Shown here one piece after another: positions 35,303-44,884 of a stretch of DNA of 64,000 bases. Numbering within the stretch: position 1 is the first letter of the stretch; each line of letters begins with the position of its first letter. Position numbers and translations under genes: made by a program. Location: the NCBI GenBank assembly GCA_020161855.1, contig JAIUNJ010000002.1, forward strand, positions 62,001-126,000, read 5' to 3'. The notes under the pieces are model-generated. The model ran no database searches. It worked only from the letters and a program-made list of their open reading frames with translations, and was not told the origin of the DNA. This DNA is from Pseudomonadota bacterium (GTDB taxonomy: Bacteria; Pseudomonadota; Alphaproteobacteria; Rhizobiales; Aestuariivirgaceae).

Positions 35303-35913
35303 CGCCCCCTGAGGACCATCCAGATGCCACCGCCCGCAAGCAGGAGCCCGCTTACCACCTCAAGGGCGCGTATGCGGCTGCGTGACAGCCAGGTTCCAGC
35401 GCTGCCCGCCAGCAAGGCGTAGGCAGTGTCCGTCGCCGAGGCGATGGCCACGAAAGTTGCGCCAAGAAGCGTCACCTGCAGCGTCGGATCGCTGTCACGC
35501 GACATGAAGGGCGGGATCATCATGCCGAACAGCACCAGCACTTTCGGGTTGGTGAGGGTGACGAACAGGGCCTGCGTGAAGAAATTGCGGTCGCTGCGCG
35601 GCACGGCATCGACGCTGCCGAGATCGCCCTTCGAACGGAGCAGCTTGTAGCCGAGCCAGACAAGATAGGCGGCACCGGCATAGCGCAACAGGTCAAACCA
35701 AACGCCCATCATCTGGATTGCGGCCGTGAGGCCCAGCGCCGCAATCGTCACCCAGATGAGGCCCGCGGCCACCGTTCCGGCGACATTGAGCAGGCCTGCG
35801 CGGGTGCCATAGCGCAGGGAATTGGCGATGATCACGGTCACCGTCGGGCCAGGCACGACGGCAAGCGCAAAGGCCGCAACACAGAAGGCGATGTAAGACG
35901 ACAGCGAACCCAT
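35299..35913 (-). CDS. LysE/RhtB-family amino acid exporter
   Basis: A 204-residue membrane protein with about six spans, beginning MGSLSSYIAFCVAAFALAVV and then PGPTVTVIIANSLRYG, the LysE-family N-terminal signature. Members export lysine, homoserine, threonine or related compounds; the substrate here is unknown. The gene lies 45 bases downstream of gyrA in the same direction and overlaps the end of the convergent puuB-like gene by four bases. Confidence 0.88.
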   Translation of the reverse strand: MGSLSSYIAFCVAAFALAVVPGPTVTVIIANSLRYGTRAGLLNVAGTVAAGLIWVTIAALGLTAAIQMMGVWFDLLRYAGAAYLVWLGYKLLRSKGDLGSVDAVPRSDRNFFTQALFVTLTNPKVLVLFGMMIPPFMSRDSDPTLQVTLLGATFVAIASATDTAYALLAGSAGTWLSRSRIRALEVVSGLLLAGGGIWMVLRGR

Positions 35914-35958
35914 GACACAGTGCTAGCACCGAACCACGGCAAGGCTCAATGTGATGGC

Positions 35959-38676
35959 CTAGGCGGCTTCGTCGCCGTTGCCGGCCTCGTCTTCGGAGAT
36001 ATGCTCAACCGAAACGACATGCTCGTCATCGGCCGTATCGAAGACAATGACGCCCTGGGCTGAACGCCCGGTTTTGCGGATGTCATGCACCGGGCAGCGG
36101 ATCATCTGGCCCTGGTCCGTCACCAGCATGATCTCGTCATTTTCCTCGACGGCGAAGGAAGCCACCAGCGGACCGTTGCGCTCATTGACAGCCATGGCCG
36201 TGATGCCTTTGCCGCCGCGCCCGGAGATCCGGTATTCATAGGCACTGGTGCGCTTGCCGTAGCCGTTTGACGAAATGGTCAGTATCACCTGCTCGGCGGC
36301 ACTCATTTCCGCATAGCGGGCCTGGCTCAGCATCGAGTCGACCGGCGTCTCATCATCACCATCCTGGGCGCTGTCATCGCCGGAAACCGCGCGCGACATC
36401 TTCACGAAGGCAGCACGTTCGGCAGGCGTTGCCTCGAAGTGCTTGATGATCGACATGGAAATGACCTTGTCGCCGTCCTCGAGCCTGATGCCCCGTACGC
36501 CATCGGAAGCGCGGCTCCTGAAGACGCGGATATCCGTCATCTCGAAGCGGATGCACTGGCCCTGCGCCGTTGTCAGCAGCACGTTGTCCTGCTCCTGGGC
36601 GAGATCGACACCGATGATTGTGTCGCCCTCCTCCAGCTTCATGGCAATCTTGCCGTTGCGGTTAATCTGCTCGAAGTCTTCCAGCTCATTGCGGCGCACA
36701 TTGCCCAGCGCCGTGGCGAACATCAGGAAGGGCTTTGCCACGCCTTCGGCAAGCTCCGGCAGCGGCAGGATCGTGGTGATGCGCTCGCCCGTCTCGAGCG
36801 GCAGGATGTTGATCATCGCCTTGCCGCGCGATTGCGGCGTGCCCTGCGGCAGGCGCCAGACCTTGAGGCGGTAGACCATGCCGCGCGACGAGAAGAACAG
36901 CAGCGGTGTGTGGGTGTTCGCCACGAACATCTTGGTGACGAAATCTTCCTCGCGCACGGCCGCACCGGCCTTGCCCTTGCCGCCGCGCCTCTGCGCCCGG
37001 TAGGTCGAGAGCGGCACGCGCTTGACGTAGCCCGTGTGGCTCACCGTCACGACCATATCCTCGGACTGGATCAGATCCTCGTCCTCGACTTCGCCCTCGT
37101 TGTCCAGGATCTCGGTGCGGCGCGGCGTGGCAAAATCCTTCCGGACGGCGCCCAGCTCATCCTTGATGATGGTGCGCACACGCAGGCGGGACGACAGGAT
37201 ATCGAGATAGTCCTTGATCTCGACAGCGAGCTTTTCCAGTTCCTCGGTGATTTCCTCGAGGCCCAGCTGCGTCAGACGTTGCAGGCGGAGCTCGAGGATG
37301 GCCCGGGCCTGCTCATCCGACAGCCGGTAGCTGCCATCGGATTTCAGCCGGTGTCGCGGATCGGCGATGAGCGCAATCAGCGGCTCCAGTTGCCGTGCCG
37401 GCCAGTCACGCGCCATCAGTGCTTCGCGGGCTTCGGCCGCGTCCTTGGACGCACGGATCAGGCGGATCACTTCATCGATGTTGGCAACGGCGATGGCGAG
37501 GCCCACCAACACATGCGCGCGGTCACGGGCCTTGCGCAGCAGGAACTTGGTGCGCCGTGTGACCACGTCTTCGCGGAAGCTCACAAACGACCGCAGCAGG
37601 TCGAGCAAATGAAGCTGTTCCGGCCGGCCGCCCGATAGCGCAATATTGTTGATCGAGAAGCTCGACTGCATGTCGGAGAAGCGCCAGAGCTGGTTCAGCA
37701 CGATCTCCGGCTCTGCATCGCGCTTCAACTCCACGACCACCCGCATGCCTTCGCGCGAGCTTTCATCGCGGATGTCGGAAATGCCTTCGATCTTCTTGTC
37801 GCGCACCAGGTCCGCAATCTTCTCGATCATCACCGACTTGTTGATCTGGTAGGGAATCTCGGTGACGATGAGCGCCTGCCGGTCTTTGCGGATCTCTTCG
37901 GTATGAACACGGGCCCGCATGGTCACCGAGCCACGGCCCGTCATGAAGGCGCTCTTGATGCCGGCGCGGCCCAGGATGATGCCACCAGTCGGAAAATCCG
38001 GCCCTGGAATGATCGGCAGAAGCTGCTCGATGGTGATCTCGGGATTGTCGATCAAGGCGAGCGTCGCATCGATCACTTCGCCCAGGTTATGCGGCGCCAT
38101 ATTGGTCGCCATGCCGACGGCAATGCCACCTGCCCCATTGACGAGAAGGTTGGGATACTTCGCCGGCAGCACCACCGGCTCCTGGCGCTCACCGTCGTAG
38201 TTGGGCTGGAAGTCGACGGTCTCCTTGTCGAGATCGTCGAGCAGCGGCATCGCCGACTTTGCCAGCCGCGATTCGGTGTAGCGCATGGCCGCCGGCGGAT
38301 CGCCATCGACGGAGCCGAAATTGCCCTGCCCGTCGATCAGCGGCAGGCGCATGGAGAAATCCTGCGCCATGCGCACCAGCGCTTCGTAGATGGCGCTGTC
38401 ACCATGCGGGTGATAGCGGCCCATCACATCGCCGACGGTGGTTGCGGACTTCGAGTATTTCTTGTCGGGCGTGCGGCCTGCCTCGTGCATCGCATAGAGG
38501 ATGCGGCGGTGAACGGGCTTCAGGCCATCGCGCACATCGGGAAGCGCGCGGCTGACGATGACCGACATCGCATAGGAGAGATAGCTCTGCCGCATCTCCT
38601 CTTCGATGGTGATGGGCGTAACTTCATTGGGATTGGCGGGCGGCAAGCCAGCCTTCTTGTCGTCGTCTTCAGCCAC
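35959..38676 (-). CDS. gyrA: DNA gyrase subunit A
   Basis: A 905-residue type II topoisomerase subunit. The quinolone-resistance region reads [13 protein letters not shown], with Ser at the position of E. coli Ser83 and Glu at Asp87, so no classic resistance change at residue 83 is seen. The active-site tyrosine is in [14 protein letters not shown]. The GyrA-box QRRGGKG near residue 560, which wraps DNA, separates it from ParC. The C-terminal tail is acidic. The start is a GTG (38676) in the context VAEDDDKK. It works with GyrB, which is not in the window; the subunit at 55439 is ParE. Confidence 0.96.
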   Translation of the reverse strand: MAEDDDKKAGLPPANPNEVTPITIEEEMRQSYLSYAMSVIVSRALPDVRDGLKPVHRRILYAMHEAGRTPDKKYSKSATTVGDVMGRYHPHGDSAIYEALVRMAQDFSMRLPLIDGQGNFGSVDGDPPAAMRYTESRLAKSAMPLLDDLDKETVDFQPNYDGERQEPVVLPAKYPNLLVNGAGGIAVGMATNMAPHNLGEVIDATLALIDNPEITIEQLLPIIPGPDFPTGGIILGRAGIKSAFMTGRGSVTMRARVHTEEIRKDRQALIVTEIPYQINKSVMIEKIADLVRDKKIEGISDIRDESSREGMRVVVELKRDAEPEIVLNQLWRFSDMQSSFSINNIALSGGRPEQLHLLDLLRSFVSFREDVVTRRTKFLLRKARDRAHVLVGLAIAVANIDEVIRLIRASKDAAEAREALMARDWPARQLEPLIALIADPRHRLKSDGSYRLSDEQARAILELRLQRLTQLGLEEITEELEKLAVEIKDYLDILSSRLRVRTIIKDELGAVRKDFATPRRTEILDNEGEVEDEDLIQSEDMVVTVSHTGYVKRVPLSTYRAQRRGGKGKAGAAVREEDFVTKMFVANTHTPLLFFSSRGMVYRLKVWRLPQGTPQSRGKAMINILPLETGERITTILPLPELAEGVAKPFLMFATALGNVRRNELEDFEQINRNGKIAMKLEEGDTIIGVDLAQEQDNVLLTTAQGQCIRFEMTDIRVFRSRASDGVRGIRLEDGDKVISMSIIKHFEATPAERAAFVKMSRAVSGDDSAQDGDDETPVDSMLSQARYAEMSAAEQVILTISSNGYGKRTSAYEYRISGRGGKGITAMAVNERNGPLVASFAVEENDEIMLVTDQGQMIRCPVHDIRKTGRSAQGVIVFDTADDEHVVSVEHISEDEAGNGDEAA

Positions 38677-38730
38677 GAATTGTCCTGTTCAGCCCCGCGA
38701 AGCCGTATCCGGAGGCCGGACAAACGACTC

Positions 38731-38765
38731 AAAAAACCCGTTGCTGCAGACTAGTCCGCAGCGGG
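38731..38765 (-). terminator. Intrinsic terminator of the small secreted protein gene
   Basis: On the minus strand CCCG and CTGCGGA pair with TCTGCAG and CGGG (three-base bulge, CTAG loop), and TTTTTT follows directly. It stands about 44 bases after the stop codon at 38809 and separates that gene from gyrA. Confidence 0.8.
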
Positions 38766-38808
38766 CTTCGGAGCAACGAAAAGGCCCATAATAATTGGAG
38801 AATCCGGT

Positions 38809-39150
38809 TCAAATCCGGCGCAGATAGAGGCCGCCGCCGCTATAGGCGCCATTGCCTCCGGAAAGGCTCGCGCAGCGCTGCTTGCCGCCCACCCAGTTGT
38901 TCCAGGCGACGCACAGCTTCTGACCGCGCACAGACCAGCGACCGTGATCCTTCTCGTCACCCTTGATGCCGGTGATGGTGCCATTGCGGCGGATCGAAAC
39001 GGTGATTTCATAGATGCCCATGACGCTCACGGCGTAGCGCCCCGGGGCCAGGCCGCGGAGTTCTTTGGACGTCAGGGTTTCACCGGCCAGGGCCGGCACG
39101 GAAAGAGCCACAAAGGCAGCCGCCGCGAGGAGCGCGTTTTTCATCGTCAT
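38809..39150 (-). CDS. Small secreted protein of unknown function
   Basis: A 113-residue protein with a clear Sec signal peptide (MTMKNALLAAAAFVALSVPALA). The mature part of about 91 residues includes LAPGRYAVSVMGIYEITVS, GDEKDHGRWSVRGQKLCVAW and KQRCASLSGG. The two cysteines could form a disulfide. The GRW...G..LC.....G..RC pattern recurs in small periplasmic alphaproteobacterial proteins, but I cannot name a family. ATG 39150 is preceded by GAGG. It has its own terminator and no operon partners. Function unknown. Confidence 0.72.
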   Translation of the reverse strand: MTMKNALLAAAAFVALSVPALAGETLTSKELRGLAPGRYAVSVMGIYEITVSIRRNGTITGIKGDEKDHGRWSVRGQKLCVAWNNWVGGKQRCASLSGGNGAYSGGGLYLRRI

Positions 39151-39244
39151 CGGTACCTCTTCGGGAATGTTGCGCCGCAACAAACGCCCTCTTGTGACGA
39201 TTATTTGACAGAGTCAACCGGGACTTTATGTCCGTGCTGGCATT

Positions 39245-40285
39245 TTACTGAACCTTGCCGTCCTTCAGCACGGCGCGCTCATTCATCTCGCCGTCGTAGG
39301 TCGGATCGACATCATAGTTCCACAGGATGAAGCGGCTTTCGCTGAAGCGATAGAAGCCCACCGAAGACGCGTCGCCAATGCCCCGCCACTTGGAGAAGGT
39401 GGTGATCGTGTTGTCGGCCGGGTTGAAGTCCGAGTTGACCACCTCGAAGGCACTGTCAAAGCCTTTCACCGCCATTGTGCGGAGCTTGGTGCTGTCCGGG
39501 TCGTCATAGGTGATGTCGAGCACGGGCTTCACGAAGGCTACCGGCTGCAAGGGATCGATCGGCGCCTTCAGATAATAGACGTGGGTCTCGTTATAGGCGC
39601 CCATGTTGCACGGGAAGCGGAAGAGGCTGGCCTTGCTGTCCGGTTTGCCCTCGCTCTTCTCATCATATTTATACGAGATCTCGTAGACATCGGGTGGCGT
39701 CGAACCGCCCCGGACGCCGGCCGAGAGGCCACAGCTTCGCCCGAACTCGGCGAGGTAGAGTGCCGTTGCCTCCTCTGCGGTGGCGGATTCAACCGGCCCC
39801 TGCCCGGCGCCGCAATCCGGCACTGCGGCATCAATCGCCAGACTCTCGCTGGGCTTCAGGCTGCCCTTCTCGATCTGCAAGGCGCGGAAGGGTGGATCCT
39901 GGATCGTCGCATTGATGGCCCGCACGGTATAGCAGCCGGCGAAAAGCTGCTCCTTGCCATCCGGCCCTTGCGATCTGATGGCGACCGGCACCGTATAATA
40001 GGTCGAGCCTGCCGCCCCCTCTGCCAGCACCGTGCCGATAGCGAGATCGACGCTCCTGGTGCCGTCATAGCCCTTCACATAGGCGTCGAAGGAATCTGCG
40101 GGCGGGTTTGAAAAATAGCTATAGGCACGCGCGAATTCCTTGCGGTTGATGGCGTTGTAGAGCGACTCGATGAGGGAAGCCGCGTCACTGCGGTTATCAA
40201 GATAGGGAAGCTCGGCCCGCGCCGCCTGTGCAAAGACCAGAATCGCCGCAAGGGCCGTGAGCGCCTTCAGCGACGCTGTCATCAT
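39245..40285 (-). CDS. Secreted DUF1176-like protein
   Basis: A 346-residue protein with a signal peptide ending at ARA (residue 24 or so). The middle has CYTVRAIN, VPDCGAG and ATALYLAEFGRSCGLSAG. The C-terminal half has SLFRFPCNMGAYNETHVYYL, close to the conserved core of DUF1176 proteins, and then VVNSDFNPADNTITTFSKWRG. It should be periplasmic. No activity is known. The start is one of two adjacent ATGs (40285 or 40282); a longer frame reaching 40531 overlaps ssb and is rejected. It follows ssb by about 30 bases. Confidence 0.7.
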   Translation of the reverse strand: MMTASLKALTALAAILVFAQAARAELPYLDNRSDAASLIESLYNAINRKEFARAYSYFSNPPADSFDAYVKGYDGTRSVDLAIGTVLAEGAAGSTYYTVPVAIRSQGPDGKEQLFAGCYTVRAINATIQDPPFRALQIEKGSLKPSESLAIDAAVPDCGAGQGPVESATAEEATALYLAEFGRSCGLSAGVRGGSTPPDVYEISYKYDEKSEGKPDSKASLFRFPCNMGAYNETHVYYLKAPIDPLQPVAFVKPVLDITYDDPDSTKLRTMAVKGFDSAFEVVNSDFNPADNTITTFSKWRGIGDASSVGFYRFSESRFILWNYDVDPTYDGEMNERAVLKDGKVQ

Positions 40286-40316
40286 GCGGCTGACGCAATA
40301 ATGCGCCAAGGCCGCC

Positions 40317-40811
40317 TCAGAACGGCACTTCGTCGTCGAGATCGCCACGCGCGAAGCTCTGCTTCGCGCCGCCACCGCCGCGCGGGCGTTCCATGGGCGA
40401 GGCCGCGCCGAAATCGTCGCCGCCGCCGCCATAATTGCCGCTGCTGTCACCGCCACCGGGCCTGCCGCCCAGCATGGTGAGTTCACCACGGAAGTTCTGC
40501 AGCACCACTTCGGTGGAGTATTTCTCGACACCGGACTGGTCAGTGTATTTGCGCGTCTGCAACTGGCCCTCGATGTAAACCGTCGAGCCCTTCTTCAGGT
40601 ACTGCTCGGCCACCTTGGCGAGATTCTCATTGAAAATGACCACGCGATGCCACTCGGTCTTTTCCTTGCGTTCGCCGGTATTGCGGTCACGCCAGGTCTC
40701 GGAGGTGGCGATCGAGAGGTTGACGATGGGCTTGCCGTCCTGAGTATGCCGCACTTCCGGGTCGCGGCCCAGATTGCCCACCAGAATCACCTTGTTCACA
40801 GAACCCGCCAT
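40317..40811 (-). CDS. ssb: Single-stranded DNA-binding protein
   Basis: A 164-residue SSB. The OB-fold begins [20 protein letters not shown] and includes [24 protein letters not shown] with the usual ending at about residue 110. A Gly-rich linker leads to the acidic tip DLDDEVPF that recruits partner proteins. Start: ATG 40811 with GGGAG upstream. A perfect SOS-type box lies about 100 bases upstream (40910-40924). In many alphaproteobacteria ssb and uvrA are neighbours; here they are about 8 kb apart. Confidence 0.96.
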   Translation of the reverse strand: MAGSVNKVILVGNLGRDPEVRHTQDGKPIVNLSIATSETWRDRNTGERKEKTEWHRVVIFNENLAKVAEQYLKKGSTVYIEGQLQTRKYTDQSGVEKYSTEVVLQNFRGELTMLGGRPGGGDSSGNYGGGGDDFGAASPMERPRGGGGAKQSFARGDLDDEVPF

Positions 40812-40909
40812 CACGCATCTCCCTTGGCCAATTTCACTCGTCTCATAGTCCGGGACATCTCCGCCTGCACCGATGAGCGCAGGTCATCCACAGGGGAATT
40901 GCCCTTATT

Positions 40910-40924
40910 GTTCCTCATATGTTC
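40910..40924. promoter_or_regulatory. SOS (LexA) box upstream of ssb
   Basis: GTTCCTCATATGTTC matches the alphaproteobacterial LexA site GTTC-N7-GTTC exactly. It lies about 100 bases before the ssb start codon. Confidence 0.75.
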
Positions 40925-40935
40925 TTTTTCGAGTC

Positions 40936-40968
40936 AAAAAACAAGGCCCCGTGGTGTTCGGGACCTTG
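40936..40968 (-). terminator. Intrinsic terminator of the 45-residue protein gene
   Basis: CAAGGTCCCG and CGGGGCCTTG form a ten-base-pair stem (one G-T pair) with a seven-base loop, followed on the minus strand by TTTTTTG. It is about 37 bases past the stop codon at 41006. Confidence 0.85.
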
Positions 40969-41005
40969 CTAGATGGAGTTTGTTTTACAACAACTTCCGA
41001 CTGTG

Positions 41006-41143
41006 TCAGCCACGGCCGAACAGCTTCGCGATGCGAGAGACCGGCTTGGTCTTCTTCGGGGTTTCGACGTGGAAATACGGCTTCTGCTCGATCATCATGG
41101 CAGTGCTGTAAACGTTTGAATACGTGTCAAAAATCCAGTTCAT
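41006..41143 (-). CDS. 45-residue protein of unknown function divergent from a LysR gene
   Basis: A short basic protein, MNWIFDTYSNVYSTAMMIEQ and onward, ending KPVSRIAKLFGRG. Evidence that it is real: AGGAG stands seven bases before the ATG at 41143, and a strong terminator follows at 40936-40968. The N-terminal half could form an amphipathic helix; the C-terminal half is Lys/Arg-rich. It has no signal peptide or membrane span. It is divergent from a GcvA/VtlR-like LysR regulator with 136 bases between them. Regulators of that kind in Brucella and Agrobacterium control small proteins and small RNAs, so it may be a target. No family assigned. Confidence 0.7.
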   Translation of the reverse strand: MNWIFDTYSNVYSTAMMIEQKPYFHVETPKKTKPVSRIAKLFGRG

Positions 41144-41279
41144 GGTGTTTCTCCTGAGGTTTCTCTGCGCCGGTTCCTCGCCGACGCCCTCCATGTAACT
41201 TTTGCTCGCTACAGAGACAAACTGTGAAAACTGACACGACATGTGAGGAAATGTTACACGCCCTGTGCTAGGAGCGGGC

Positions 41280-42224
41280 ATGGCCAGACGCCTCCCATCG
41301 CTCAACGCCCTCAAGGCCTTTGAAGCCGCCGCCCGCCACGAGAGTTTCTCGGATGCAGCGGCGGAGCTTTTCGTCACCCACGCCGCCGTCAGCCGCCATA
41401 TCCGCGAGCTTGAGGACTATCTGGGAACGGAACTGTTCAACCGCACCGGCCGTGGCGTCACCCTCACCGAGGCCGGCCGCCGCTTCGGGCGCCGCCTCAC
41501 CCCCCTCTTCGACCAGGTGGCAGAGGCCGCCCGCGAGGCCGCCGCCGTCGGCCAGGCGCGCACCCTCAAGGTTTCAGTGGAGCCCTCCATCGCCTCGCGC
41601 TGGCTCGTCGGCAGGCTTGGCCACTTCAACGAACTGCATCCCGACATCGAACTGATGATCGATCCCTCCAACAAGCTCGTCGACTTCTATGCCGACGATG
41701 TTGACCTTGCCATCCGCTACGGCCGCGGGCCGTGGGATGATGTGGAGATGACCAGGCTTTCGGAAGTGGTCATTTTCCCGGTCTGCGCCCCGAAGCTGCT
41801 GGCCGACAGGGTAGAACTCAAACCGGCCGACCTCCATGACTTCACGCTCCTGCACGAAAGCCGCAAGCAGTATTGGGCCGACTGGCTCAAGGAGGCCAGG
41901 GTCGAGGGCGAAATGGACTGGCGCGGCACCGTGTTCCAGAACCACCTTGCCATCGAGGCCGCAGAGTCGGGCCAGGGCTTTGCCCTGGGCGACCAGATCC
42001 TCACGACGGATTCTCTTGTGGAAGGCTGGCTCGTGCGCCCCTTCGCAATCGACATGAAGGACCACGGCAGCTATTGGATTGTCCGCAAGAAGGGGTCCAA
42101 GGAATCAGGACCGGCGCGGGCCTTCCGTGAATGGCTGCTGGGTGAGATGACGGAGACAAACCGCCGCTTCCAGGCCATCCGCACGAGGGATTCAAAAGCC
42201 GGGTCCAAGCCGATTGCGGCATGA
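41280..42224 (+). CDS. LysR-family transcriptional regulator (GcvA/VtlR-like)
   Basis: A 314-residue regulator. The winged helix-turn-helix at about 5-65 reads PSLNALKAFEAAARHESFSD and RHIRELEDYLGTELFNRTGRG, typical of the GcvA group. The effector domain follows with DIELMIDPSNKLVDFYADDVDLAIRYG split across about residues 115-145. Start ATG 41280 has GGAG five bases upstream; GTG 41265 is in frame but lacks one. It is divergent from the 45-residue protein gene, and the shared 136-base region holds two inverted TGTAAC-type hexamers (41194 and 41258). Confidence 0.88.
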   Translation: MARRLPSLNALKAFEAAARHESFSDAAAELFVTHAAVSRHIRELEDYLGTELFNRTGRGVTLTEAGRRFGRRLTPLFDQVAEAAREAAAVGQARTLKVSVEPSIASRWLVGRLGHFNELHPDIELMIDPSNKLVDFYADDVDLAIRYGRGPWDDVEMTRLSEVVIFPVCAPKLLADRVELKPADLHDFTLLHESRKQYWADWLKEARVEGEMDWRGTVFQNHLAIEAAESGQGFALGDQILTTDSLVEGWLVRPFAIDMKDHGSYWIVRKKGSKESGPARAFREWLLGEMTETNRRFQAIRTRDSKAGSKPIAA

Positions 42225-42288
42225 TGCGCCCTTTCCCGGTGGGTTCGGTGTCGCGTAGAGGCCAACAAGCAAGAAGAACGACTGACAC

Positions 42289-42702
42289 ATGGCGACGTCC
42301 AAGAAAACCAAGACCGCAGCGCGCCCCAAGAAGCTCAAGTATAACTGCCTCAAGTGCCCGGGCTATTGCTGCTCCTATCCGGTCATCGAGGTAAAGGATC
42401 GCGATGCCGAGCGCATCGCCAAGCATTTCGATGTCACGCTCAAGGTGGCCGAGAAGCGCTATTTCAAGGCGGCCCATGGCTACAAGCGCATCATGCGGCG
42501 CAAGGCCGACAAGCATTTCGGCAAGATCTGCCAGTTCTTCGACACTGCCGAACGGCGCTGCACGATCTATCATGCGCGCCCCTCGACCTGCCGCGAGTTC
42601 CCCGGGCCGGACAATTGTGGCTACTATGATTTCCTCGCCTTCGAGCGCGAGACACAGGAAGACGAGACCTTCATCTCCGGCACCTGGAACATCGAGAACT
42701 GA
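42289..42702 (+). CDS. YkgJ-family cysteine cluster protein
   Basis: A 137-residue protein with a Lys-rich N terminus and the cluster CLKCPGYCCSYP near residue 20, then C at about 83 (GKICQFF), C at 92 (RRCTIYHARP), CREFPG and DNCGYYD. This spacing of cysteines is the YkgJ (zinc/iron-chelating, Fe-S) domain. Such proteins are thought to bind a metal cluster; their role is not established. It follows the LysR gene by 64 bases in the same direction. Confidence 0.85.
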   Translation: MATSKKTKTAARPKKLKYNCLKCPGYCCSYPVIEVKDRDAERIAKHFDVTLKVAEKRYFKAAHGYKRIMRRKADKHFGKICQFFDTAERRCTIYHARPSTCREFPGPDNCGYYDFLAFERETQEDETFISGTWNIEN

Positions 42703-42771
42703 GAGCCGCCGCCGGGGCCGGTTGGTGCATCGCATCAACTCGCTCTAGCCCTGCGCCCCGGGACAGGCTAA

Positions 42772-43905
42772 GTGGCTCGCCCGATCATGAAAAAGCCTGT
42801 TCCCCGGAAGCTCAAGCTGCCGCCGGCCACCATCGTGGAGCCGCCGCGCCGCGTAGGCTCTGCGCCCTCCCGCACCGTTCCGCCGCGGCCCAAGCTGCCA
42901 TCCTCTGCTGCCCAGCAGACGCCGATCGTCTTCACGCCGATCGAACCGCCGCGGCCACGGGCGGATGCCTATCGCCCGCCGGCCCCTCAGCCCGTGCTCG
43001 GCCCGGAACCACTGGCAGCACCCGTGCCGCCTCCGCCCCTGCCACGCGAGGACCTGCCGCCACCGGAACGCCGCGCCCCCCGGGCCCGCCGCAAGGAACA
43101 GGAAAGTGGCAGCCGCTCCGGTCCGCGTGATTTCATGATTGCAGCCATCGGCGCGCTGATCATGTTTCTGGTCGCGATCATTCCGGCCGCCATGGGCATC
43201 GATGCCTTCGGCATTGGCCGCATGCTGGGCATCGCCAGCCGCCAGACGACCGTGCAACCCGCTACGCCGGCCCCGCAGCCACCGGCGCCACAGGGTGCCT
43301 CGGTACGCGACATTGAAATTCTCAACCTTCGCCTCAACCAGGCGACGGAACGCATTGTTTCCCTTGAAAGAAGTGTTGAAGTTCTGGCCGCGCGTTCGTC
43401 CGGCGCCGAGGTGCATGACGCGCCGCAGACAGACCTCAGTACGGCCCAGCAACCACCGGCAGACAATATCCCCGGCTTCGGCACAACGGTTGTCGAGCAG
43501 GCCTCCCCCCAGCCCGCGCAGGAAGCCCCTGCAGAAACCGCAGCGGCACCGAAGCCAACCGTCAGCGAGTCGACGACCGAGCAAGGCGGCCTCAAGTCGG
43601 ACCGGGTGACCTACACGCTCAAGCCCGGCCAGGGCATCAAGGTCAACCTCGCCATGGATAAGGGTGCCACCGTCCGGTACGCCTGGACTGTCCGCGGCGG
43701 CCTTGTGAACTACGACATGCAGGGCAATGGCGAGGAAACGACCACGACCTACAAGTCGCGGCGCGATGCCTCCTCGGACAACGGCGTGCTGACGGCGGCC
43801 GTCACCGGCAATCACGGCTGGCTCTGGCGCAATGCCGGCAATCAGGATGTTGTCGTGACGCTGGCCACACGGGGCGCCTATAGCCGGTTGACCAGTTCGC
43901 CCTAG
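42772..43905 (+). CDS. Proline-rich single-span membrane protein with periplasmic anchor-type domain
   Basis: A 377-residue protein. The first 120 or so residues are cytoplasmic, proline- and arginine-rich. One membrane span lies at about 123-142 (FMIAAIGALIMFLVAIIPAA). A short coiled coil follows (LNLRLNQATERIVSLERSVE, about 185-205), then a low-complexity linker and a C-terminal beta domain with YTLKPGQGIKVNLAMDKGAT, VRYAWTVRGGLVNYDMQG and HGWLWRN. That last part resembles the transmembrane-anchor proteins found near metal efflux genes in other bacteria. GTG 42772 is used; ATG 42787 is equally possible. Function unknown. Confidence 0.65.
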   Translation: MARPIMKKPVPRKLKLPPATIVEPPRRVGSAPSRTVPPRPKLPSSAAQQTPIVFTPIEPPRPRADAYRPPAPQPVLGPEPLAAPVPPPPLPREDLPPPERRAPRARRKEQESGSRSGPRDFMIAAIGALIMFLVAIIPAAMGIDAFGIGRMLGIASRQTTVQPATPAPQPPAPQGASVRDIEILNLRLNQATERIVSLERSVEVLAARSSGAEVHDAPQTDLSTAQQPPADNIPGFGTTVVEQASPQPAQEAPAETAAAPKPTVSESTTEQGGLKSDRVTYTLKPGQGIKVNLAMDKGATVRYAWTVRGGLVNYDMQGNGEETTTTYKSRRDASSDNGVLTAAVTGNHGWLWRNAGNQDVVVTLATRGAYSRLTSSP

Positions 43906-43975
43906 TCTGGCTCCCTGCCCCTCTGCTGCTCTGGCCCTTGCGGCGTCCTGTTGAATCTGTGATGGCACCCGCCGA

Positions 43976-44878
43976 ATGAATTCCGCGAGCCCATCTCAGC
44001 ACGTCAAATCCCTGAAGGTCGGGGCCTTCCTCGTTGCGGGCAGCGCCATCACATGGAGCTTCGGCGGCACCATCGCCCGCTTCATCACGGAAGAGTCGAG
44101 CTGGACCGTGGTTTTCTGGCGCTCTGTCTTTGCCGCCCTTTTCATCCTGGCCTTCATGATCATCCGCAACGGACTGCCGGAGACGGTCCGCATGTTCCGC
44201 GCCATGGGGCTGGCGGGGCTTGGTGTCGCCACGTGTTTCGCCATCGCCTCAACCTCTTTCGTCGTGGCGCTGGCCTACACGACGGTTGCCAACATCATGC
44301 TCATGCAGGCTGGCGTGCCACTGATCGCCGCCCTGCTGGCCTATGTGCTTTTCCGGGAGAAGGTGTCTCTTGGAACCTGGCTTGCCATTGCCGCCGTGAT
44401 CGCAGGCGTCGCCATCATGGTCTCGCAGTCCTTCACCGGCGAAGTTTCGGCAATCGGTGACGGGCTGGCGCTGCTCATCACCATTATCTTCTCCTGCGCC
44501 ATCGTCATCACCCGCCGCAACGCCCACGTCCGCATGATGCCTGCCGTCTGCCTCGGCACGACCATGGCGGCGATCTTTTCCGGCGCCATGGCGCTCAGCG
44601 CCACGAGCCTCATGGTGACGCCGCACGACTTCTTCTGGCTCTTCCTGTTCGGCGCGGCCAATCTCGGCGCAGGCCTCGCCATGTTTGTCACGGGTGTCCG
44701 CGCCATCCCGGCAGCCCTTGCTGCCCTCATCGGAACCCTGGAGCCGGTCTTCGCTCCGCTCTGGGTCTGGCTGGTGCACAGCGAAGTTCCAACCCGCATG
44801 ACGATCATTGGCGGCACAGTGATCTGCCTCGCCCTCCTCATTCACCTGCTGCTGGAGCTGCGGCGCTCGCGCGCCTGA
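43976..44878 (+). CDS. EamA/DMT-family transporter
   Basis: A 300-residue membrane protein with about ten spans in two EamA repeats. It includes YTTVANIMLMQAGVPLIAAL in the first repeat and ALAALIGTLEPVFAPLWVWL in the second, typical of metabolite exporters of this group. The ATG at 43976 follows the membrane-anchor gene by 70 bases. It is convergent with the betaine-type ABC permease gene, which ends six bases away. Substrate unknown. Confidence 0.87.
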   Translation: MNSASPSQHVKSLKVGAFLVAGSAITWSFGGTIARFITEESSWTVVFWRSVFAALFILAFMIIRNGLPETVRMFRAMGLAGLGVATCFAIASTSFVVALAYTTVANIMLMQAGVPLIAALLAYVLFREKVSLGTWLAIAAVIAGVAIMVSQSFTGEVSAIGDGLALLITIIFSCAIVITRRNAHVRMMPAVCLGTTMAAIFSGAMALSATSLMVTPHDFFWLFLFGAANLGAGLAMFVTGVRAIPAALAALIGTLEPVFAPLWVWLVHSEVPTRMTIIGGTVICLALLIHLLLELRRSRA

Positions 44879-44884
44879 CGCCGT

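Noticed and set aside
36439..37638. A 399-codon frame antisense to gyrA
   Set aside because: Shadow of gyrA; composition biased and no family features.
38790..38820. A tRNA-like T arm (CCGGTTCAAATCCGG)
   Set aside because: No matching acceptor, D or anticodon stems surround it, and it overlaps the end of the small secreted protein gene. It is a chance match.
41194..41258. Inverted TGTAAC hexamers as a defined LysR binding site
   Set aside because: They are 50 bases apart and do not form a clear T-N11-A motif; mentioned only as a feature of the region.
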